DNA of 48,137 nt, taken from Actinomycetes bacterium. GTDB taxonomy: Bacteria; Actinomycetota; Actinomycetes; Propionibacteriales; Propionibacteriaceae. Location: positions 1 through 48,137 of the forward strand of contig JAJXWF010000006.1 in assembly GCA_021781735.1 (NCBI GenBank). The letters run 5' to 3'. Positions 42,549 to 48,137 of the stretch are shown one piece after another (positions within the stretch are counted from its first letter, which is position 1; each line of letters starts with the position of its first letter). The notes under the pieces were generated by a model. The model saw only the letters and a program-made list of their open reading frames with translations. It was not told the origin of the DNA and searched no databases. A program made the translations under genes and the position numbers.

Positions 42549-42609
42549 CGATCCGATCAAGCTCCGGCCGATCCGCGGATCGTCTCTTGACAGGTGTCCC
42601 GCCAGCGAC

Positions 42610-42641
42610 AACTGTTACCGGTAACAGTTAGCGGTAACAGT
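42610..42641 (+). promoter_or_regulatory. LacI-family operator: 20-bp palindrome AACTGTTACC/GGTAACAGTT plus a third half-site GGTAACAGT
   Basis: Perfect palindrome 42610-42629 and direct repeat 42633-42641 between a TTGACA (42587-42592) and the GH42 start. Confidence 0.85.
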
Positions 42642-42653
42642 GATGGAGACTCA

Positions 42654-44756
42654 ATGACGAGCGAGTGGGACGACGGCCGGATCCGGTTCGGGGCCGCCTA
42701 TTACTACGAGTACCAGCCGAGCCGGTCCCTGGACCGCGACCTCGACCTCATGCGGGACGCGGGGTTCAGCGTCATCCGCGTCGGCGAGTCGGTCTGGTCG
42801 ACCTGGGAACCCCGCGACGGGGAGTTCGCGCTCGACTGGATGCAGCCCATCCTCGACGGCGCGCTCGCGCGGGGAATCGACGTGATCCTCGGGACGCCCA
42901 CCTACGCCGTGCCACCGTGGTTGTTCACCCGCTACCCGGAGATCGCCGGACAGGGAGCCACCGGCGTCCGCCACCCCTGGGGAGCGCGACAGGAGGTCGA
43001 CATCACCCACCCGGCGTTCCTGTTCCACGCCGAACGGGTGATCCGCCGGATCGTCGAGCGCTACGCCTCCCACCCCGCGGTCATCGGCTACCAGGTCGAC
43101 AACGAACCCGGGGTGATCCTGCTCCACAACCCGGCCACGTTCCGCCGGTTCGTCGACGGGCTCCGTGAGCGTTACGGGGACGTCGACACGCTCAACCGCG
43201 AGTGGGGACTCACCTACTGGTCCCACCGGATCTCCGACTTCTCCGAACTGTGGACCCCCGACGGCAATGCGCAGCCCCAGTACGACCTCGCCTGGCGCCG
43301 GTTCCAGGACGAGCTGGTCACCGGGTTCATCGGCTGGCAGGCCGACATCGTGCGCGAGTACGCCCGGGCCGACCAGTTCGTGACGACATGCATCGCGTTC
43401 GACCGCCCGGCCCTCAACGAGGCCCGGATGGCCGCACGGCTCGACGTCACGGCCTCGAACCCCTACTACGCGATGCAGGACCACCTCGACCGGACGAAGG
43501 ACCTCGAGCGTCCCACCCCGTGGATCCGCACCGGCGTCCAGGGCCTGCTCGAGCTGGCCGACCGCAGCTACGGCGTCCGGGGGGAACGGTTCCTCGTCAC
43601 CGAGACCAACGCGCAGTCGATCGGGGGCAGCTCGCACCATCTGCCGCCGTATCCCGGACAACTCGTCCAGGCGGGGCTCGCCCTGGTCGCCCGGGGCGCG
43701 GCCATGGTCGAGTACTGGCACTGGCACACGCTGCACTACGGAACCGAGACCTACTGGATGGGGATCCTCCCCCACAGCCAGCAGCCCGGACGCATCTACC
43801 GCGAGGTGGCGCAGCTCGGGTCGATCCTCGGCACCCTCGGTCCGACGCTGCGAGGCTACGTCCCGGACGCCGACGTGGCCATCCTCTGGTCGACCGATTC
43901 CAAGCACGCCCTCGAGTTCCAGCCGCCGATCCCGGGCTCGGAGCCCGCACAGGGGTACGTGCACCGCAACCCGATGGCCTATTCGACGATCGTCAACGCG
44001 TTCCACCGCGGCGTCCTCGACGCCGGAGCCCAGGCACGGATCGTCAACGTCGAGCATCTGGCCGGCATGACGGCCGACGAACTCGTCGAGCGCCATCCGG
44101 TGCTGGTGGCCGCGGCGTTGTACGTCGCTTCCGATGAGCTGCTCGATCTGCTCGCCGACTACGCGGCTGCCGGAGGACACCTCGTGCTCGGCGTCCGCAC
44201 CGGCTACGGCGACGAGGAGGCCCGGGCCCGGGTCGCGGTGGCCCCCGACCGGCTCGCCGAGGCGGCCGGGATCAGCTACGAGGAGTTCTCGACGCTGCAG
44301 GCGCCGGTCCCGGTGAGCACCGAGGGTCCGCTGTCGCCCGCCGGGCACGCCGCCGCGCTGCACTGGGTCGACGGGATCCAGGTACGCGGGGCCGAGACGC
44401 TCGCACGATACGACCACCCGTGGTTCACCACCTTCCCCGCGATCACCCGCAACCACCACGGGCGGGGACTGGTCACCACGGTCGGCACGGTCCCAGATCC
44501 CGCCCTCGCCCGCGTGCTCTTCGAGAATGTCGCGACCCCGATCGGCGCGGCATGGACGCGCGACCGATCCGTCACGCTGCTGTCGGGAATCACTCCGGAG
44601 GGCCGGACCGTATTCCTCCACAACTGGTCGGCCATCGAGGCGGCGGCTCACGTGCCGACCGCCGCGACCGACCTTCTCAGCGGCGAGTCGATCGCCCCCC
44701 AATCGCACATCACCCTCCCGGCGTGGGGAGTGGTGGTGCTGCGCGTCAACGGCTGA
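42654..44756 (+). CDS. GH42 beta-galactosidase
   Basis: FGAAYYYEYQPSRSLDRDLDLMRDAGFSVIRVGESVWSTWEP, GYQVDNEPG (acid/base), VTETNAQS (nucleophile). Confidence 0.93.
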   Translation: MTSEWDDGRIRFGAAYYYEYQPSRSLDRDLDLMRDAGFSVIRVGESVWSTWEPRDGEFALDWMQPILDGALARGIDVILGTPTYAVPPWLFTRYPEIAGQGATGVRHPWGARQEVDITHPAFLFHAERVIRRIVERYASHPAVIGYQVDNEPGVILLHNPATFRRFVDGLRERYGDVDTLNREWGLTYWSHRISDFSELWTPDGNAQPQYDLAWRRFQDELVTGFIGWQADIVREYARADQFVTTCIAFDRPALNEARMAARLDVTASNPYYAMQDHLDRTKDLERPTPWIRTGVQGLLELADRSYGVRGERFLVTETNAQSIGGSSHHLPPYPGQLVQAGLALVARGAAMVEYWHWHTLHYGTETYWMGILPHSQQPGRIYREVAQLGSILGTLGPTLRGYVPDADVAILWSTDSKHALEFQPPIPGSEPAQGYVHRNPMAYSTIVNAFHRGVLDAGAQARIVNVEHLAGMTADELVERHPVLVAAALYVASDELLDLLADYAAAGGHLVLGVRTGYGDEEARARVAVAPDRLAEAAGISYEEFSTLQAPVPVSTEGPLSPAGHAAALHWVDGIQVRGAETLARYDHPWFTTFPAITRNHHGRGLVTTVGTVPDPALARVLFENVATPIGAAWTRDRSVTLLSGITPEGRTVFLHNWSAIEAAAHVPTAATDLLSGESIAPQSHITLPAWGVVVLRVNG

Positions 44757-44797
44757 CGCGCCAAGCCCAACCCACACGAACACAAGGAGTCACAACC

Positions 44798-46174
44798 ATG
44801 ACCAGCTTCTCCCGTCGCAACCTGCTGTTCGCCGGTGCCGGCGTCATGTCGGCCGCCGCGCTCAGCGCCTGCTCCCCCACCGCGGGGCAGGCCCCCAAGG
44901 GCGGATCAACCCCGAGTTCCAGCGCGTCCACGATCACCGACGCGGAACGCCAGAAGGCCCTCAACACCCCGACCAACCTCACGTTCTGGACCTGGGTGCC
45001 GAACATCAAGGACGAGGTCGCCCTGTTCATGAAGGCCTACCCGAACATCAAGGTCGACGTGCAGAACGTCGGTCAGGGTGCCGCGCACTACCAGAAGATG
45101 CGCACCGCACTGAAGGCCGGCAAGGGAGCTCCCGACGTGAGCCAGGTCGAGTTCCAGTACGTCAACTCGTTCACGCTCACCAAGGACCTCCTCGACCTGA
45201 CGCCGTACGGCGCGGCCTCCCTGCAGTCCCAGTTCGTGCCGTGGACCTGGGGACAGGTGGCATTCAACGGCGGCATCTGGTCGGTGCCGCAGGACTCGGG
45301 CCCCATGGGCAACCTCTTCCGCTCCGACATCATGTCCAAGGCCGGAATCACCGCGGGGGCGACCACGTGGGACGAGTACATGACCCAGGCCCAGACCGTG
45401 CGCAGCAAGACGTCGTCCTACATCTCCAACTTCGCGCCGACCCAGGCGGGCGTCATGATCGCCCTGCTGTGGCAGGCCGGCTCCAAGCCGTTCGGATACG
45501 ACGGCAAGCAGTCGGTGAAGATCAACCTCACCGACTCGGTCGCGAACAAGGTGGCGACCTACTGGCAGAACATGGTCAAGCAGGATCTCGTGTCGGTCGA
45601 CCCCGACTTCAACGACGCCTGGTACCAGGGTCTGGCGAAGGGAAAGTACGCCGGCTGGTTGACGGCCGCGTGGGGCCCGGTCTTCCTCCAGGGCACGGTC
45701 GCGAAGACCTCTGGCAAGTGGCATGCGGCCAAGCTGCCGCAATGGTCGGCCAGCGACGACGTCACCGGCAACTGGGGCGGATCCACCAATGCGGTCCTCA
45801 CGCCGACGCAGTACCCCATCGCCGCCTACGAACTCGCGACCTGGATCAACACGAACCTGCAGTCGACGCTGATGTTCGCCAACACGCAGTCACTGTTCCC
45901 GACGACCAAGGACACGCTGAGCGACCCCGGCTTCGTGGACGCGAAGTCGAGCTTCTTCGGGGGCCAGCAGGTGAACAAGCTGTTCAGCCAGATCAGCACG
46001 ACGGTTGACCCGAGCTTCCCGTGGCTGCCGTTCATGGACTACGCGTACTCGAGCTACAACGACACCGTGGGCAAGGCGATCTCGGCCAAGGGCGACCTGG
46101 TCTCGGGCATGGCGGCATGGGAGAAGGCGCTCACCACCTACGCCAAGTCCCAGGGCTTCACCGTGACCCAGTGA
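44798..46174 (+). CDS. Sugar ABC transporter substrate-binding lipoprotein, candidate Tat export
   Basis: SRRNLLFAGAGVMSAAALSAC twin-Arg plus lipobox; family 1 SBP-type sequence. Confidence 0.92.
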   Translation: MTSFSRRNLLFAGAGVMSAAALSACSPTAGQAPKGGSTPSSSASTITDAERQKALNTPTNLTFWTWVPNIKDEVALFMKAYPNIKVDVQNVGQGAAHYQKMRTALKAGKGAPDVSQVEFQYVNSFTLTKDLLDLTPYGAASLQSQFVPWTWGQVAFNGGIWSVPQDSGPMGNLFRSDIMSKAGITAGATTWDEYMTQAQTVRSKTSSYISNFAPTQAGVMIALLWQAGSKPFGYDGKQSVKINLTDSVANKVATYWQNMVKQDLVSVDPDFNDAWYQGLAKGKYAGWLTAAWGPVFLQGTVAKTSGKWHAAKLPQWSASDDVTGNWGGSTNAVLTPTQYPIAAYELATWINTNLQSTLMFANTQSLFPTTKDTLSDPGFVDAKSSFFGGQQVNKLFSQISTTVDPSFPWLPFMDYAYSSYNDTVGKAISAKGDLVSGMAAWEKALTTYAKSQGFTVTQ

Positions 46175-46186
46175 GTGGGTGACCCG

Positions 46187-47080
46187 ATGACTGCCTCCCA
46201 CCAAGCCAGCCGGCGACAGGCCAGAGCGGGATTGTTCTTCACCCTGCCGTTCATGGTCGTCTTCACCGTGATGCTGTTGATCCCGCTGATCTACGCGGCG
46301 TACGTCAGCCTCTACCAGAGCACCCTGGTGGGGGGCGTCCACTTCAGTGGACTCGCCAACTACGTCCAGGCGTTCACCGACCCGCTGTTCCTGTCCGGCC
46401 TCGCACGGATGGCGCTGTTCCTCGTGATCCAGGTTCCGATCATGCTCGGGCTCGCCCTGTTCATCGCTCTGGCGCTGGACAGCGGGCGGGTGAAGGGGGC
46501 CAAGGCCGTCCGGCTGCTCACCTTCATGCCCTACGCCGTGCCCGGGGTCGTCGCCACCCTCATGTGGGGCTATCTGTACGGTGACGACTTCGGGCCGATC
46601 GCCCAGGTGACCAGGGCGATCGGGCTGGGCAGCCCTCACCTGTTGAGCAACGGCAACATGCTCGGGTCGATCATGAACGTCGTCACCTGGGAATTCGTCG
46701 GCTACAACATGGTGATCATGTACGCGGCGCTGCGGGCCATTCCGACGGAGCTCTACGAAGCGGCCGCGATCGACGGAGCGGGCGCCATCCGCACCGCCCT
46801 GTCGATCAAGGTCCCGAACATCCGGAGCGCGATCATGCTGACGGTGATCTTCTCGATCATCGGCACGTTCCAGTTGTTCAACGAGCCGAGCCTGATGCGC
46901 AACCTCAACCCAACGGCGATCGACAACGCGTACACGCCCAACTTCTACGCCTACAACCTGGCGTTCGTGAACCAGGACGTGAACTACGCGGCCGCCATCG
47001 CCTTCGCCCTCGGGTTGTTCATCGCGATCATCAGCTACATCGTCCAACTCAGCACCTCACGAAGGGGGGCGACCCGATGA
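46187..47080 (+). CDS. Sugar ABC transporter permease (MalF-type)
   Basis: Multi-TM with the EAA-loop ELYEAAAIDGAGAIRTALSIKVPNIR. Confidence 0.93.
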   Translation: MTASHQASRRQARAGLFFTLPFMVVFTVMLLIPLIYAAYVSLYQSTLVGGVHFSGLANYVQAFTDPLFLSGLARMALFLVIQVPIMLGLALFIALALDSGRVKGAKAVRLLTFMPYAVPGVVATLMWGYLYGDDFGPIAQVTRAIGLGSPHLLSNGNMLGSIMNVVTWEFVGYNMVIMYAALRAIPTELYEAAAIDGAGAIRTALSIKVPNIRSAIMLTVIFSIIGTFQLFNEPSLMRNLNPTAIDNAYTPNFYAYNLAFVNQDVNYAAAIAFALGLFIAIISYIVQLSTSRRGATR

Positions 47081-47997
47081 GTGCCTCCGTGCTCCCGAAG
47101 GAGGAGACCTCCGTCGCATCGTCACGGGCCCGCAGGCGTCACACCGTCTGGACCGAACGCAAATCGCCGGTGCTGTCGGTCATCATGTGGATGCTGGCGC
47201 TGTACTTCGCCATCCCGATCATCTGGCTGGTGATCTCCTCCACCAAGAACAACGCCGACCTGTTCAGCAGCTTCGGCCTGTGGTTCGGCAGCAGCATCCA
47301 CCTGCTGCAGAACATCCGCGACGTCTTCACCAGCCAGAACGGGCTCTACGCGCGGTGGGCCTTCAACACCATTCTCTACTCGGTGGTCAGTGCCCTCGGC
47401 GCGACGATGCTGGCCACCATGGCCGGATACGGATTCGCGAAGTATCGCTTCCCGTTCAAGCGGGCCATGTTCTCGGTGGTCCTCGGATCCATCATGATTC
47501 CCCTGACCGCCCTGGCGATCCCCACCTATCTGCTGTTCTCCTCGGCGGGGCTCACCGACACCATCTGGGCCGTGATCATCCCCTCGTTGGTCAGCCCCTT
47601 CGGCGTCTACCTGATGCAGGTCTACGCCGCCGACGCGATCCCGGACCAGCTGTTGGAGGCCGGTCGTGTCGACGGGGCGGGAGAAATCACGATCTTCTTC
47701 CGGATCGGGTTGCGGATGCTCGGGCCCGGGTTGGTCACGGTGCTGCTGTTCACGCTGGTCGCGACCTGGAACAACTACTTCCTGCCGCTCATCATGCTGA
47801 GCACCAACACCCTCTATCCGCTGACGGTCGGCCTCGCCCAGGAGCAGTCCGCGGCCTCCGCCGGAGGTAGCGCCCAGGCGCTGTTCTCGACCGTGATCAC
47901 CGGGTCGCTCATCGCGATCGTCCCGCTGATCGTCGCCTTCCTGTTCCTCCAGCGGTACTGGCAGAGCGGGTTGGCCACGGGCGGCGTCAAGGAGTAG
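47077..47997 (+). CDS. Sugar ABC transporter permease (MalG-type)
   Basis: EAA-loop DQLLEAGRVDGAGEITIFFRIGLRML; overlaps the previous gene. Confidence 0.93.
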   Translation: MSASVLPKEETSVASSRARRRHTVWTERKSPVLSVIMWMLALYFAIPIIWLVISSTKNNADLFSSFGLWFGSSIHLLQNIRDVFTSQNGLYARWAFNTILYSVVSALGATMLATMAGYGFAKYRFPFKRAMFSVVLGSIMIPLTALAIPTYLLFSSAGLTDTIWAVIIPSLVSPFGVYLMQVYAADAIPDQLLEAGRVDGAGEITIFFRIGLRMLGPGLVTVLLFTLVATWNNYFLPLIMLSTNTLYPLTVGLAQEQSAASAGGSAQALFSTVITGSLIAIVPLIVAFLFLQRYWQSGLATGGVKE

Positions 47998-48015
47998 TGG
48001 GCTCCGCGACGCACC

Positions 48016-48050
48016 AGGGCCGGGGGGATCGTCACGATCCCCCCGGCCCT
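48016..48050 (+). terminator. Perfect 16-bp stem, 3-nt loop hairpin after the ABC permease, no U-tract
   Basis: AGGGCCGGGGGGATCG-TCA-CGATCCCCCCGGCCCT. Confidence 0.85.
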
Positions 48051-48099
48051 GCCATGTCGTACCCGGCCCCCGCCCGCGGACGCCGTCGTCGCCCGGTTG

Positions 48100-48137
48100 C
48101 TAGAACTGGAGCCGGCGCTTGACCGCAGAGACGAGAC
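48100..48137 (-). CDS. Possible 3' end of a minus-strand gene (...LVSAVKRRLQF*)
   Basis: Open frame to the window edge ending in TAG; too short to identify. Confidence 0.3.
   Translation of the reverse strand, partial: LVSAVKRRLQF

Overview
This is a high-GC actinobacterial chromosomal segment, probably Propionibacteriaceae-like judging from gene content. It is mostly housekeeping and biosynthetic. I see no rRNA, tRNA, CRISPR array, prophage or IS element. Left to right it contains: tyrS; an arginine cluster argC-J-B-D-R-H on the minus strand that lacks argF and argG, with a 14-bp perfect inverted repeat (ARG-box pair) at argC; a class I aminotransferase; a biotin ECF transporter bioY-M-N with a BioQ-like operator and a TetR regulator downstream of pheST; pheS-pheT with a leaderless upstream mini-ORF and hairpin; a SpoU rRNA methyltransferase; two small membrane or secreted proteins that share only their N-terminus; infC-rpmI-rplT with a hairpin leader and a probable AUC start; hisE-hisG; mycothiol mshC; the uncharacterised actinobacterial trio (MSMEG_4193-type phosphomutase, DUF3090, SCO1664-type PI-kinase-like); a tsaE-tsaB-rimI block in which TsaE is fused to a GNAT domain; a DEAD-box helicase with a 42-bp coding minisatellite; mgtA, nnr, acpS, glmS and coaA; and a LacI / GH42 beta-galactosidase / sugar ABC operon. 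The strongest leads are the conserved kinase-phosphomutase-DUF3090 trio next to mshC, the recurrent leaderless promoter architecture (TANNNT-N6/7-start) at about ten genes, and several precise operator or leader structures. All calls come from reading the sequence and supplied ORF translations; no database search was run.
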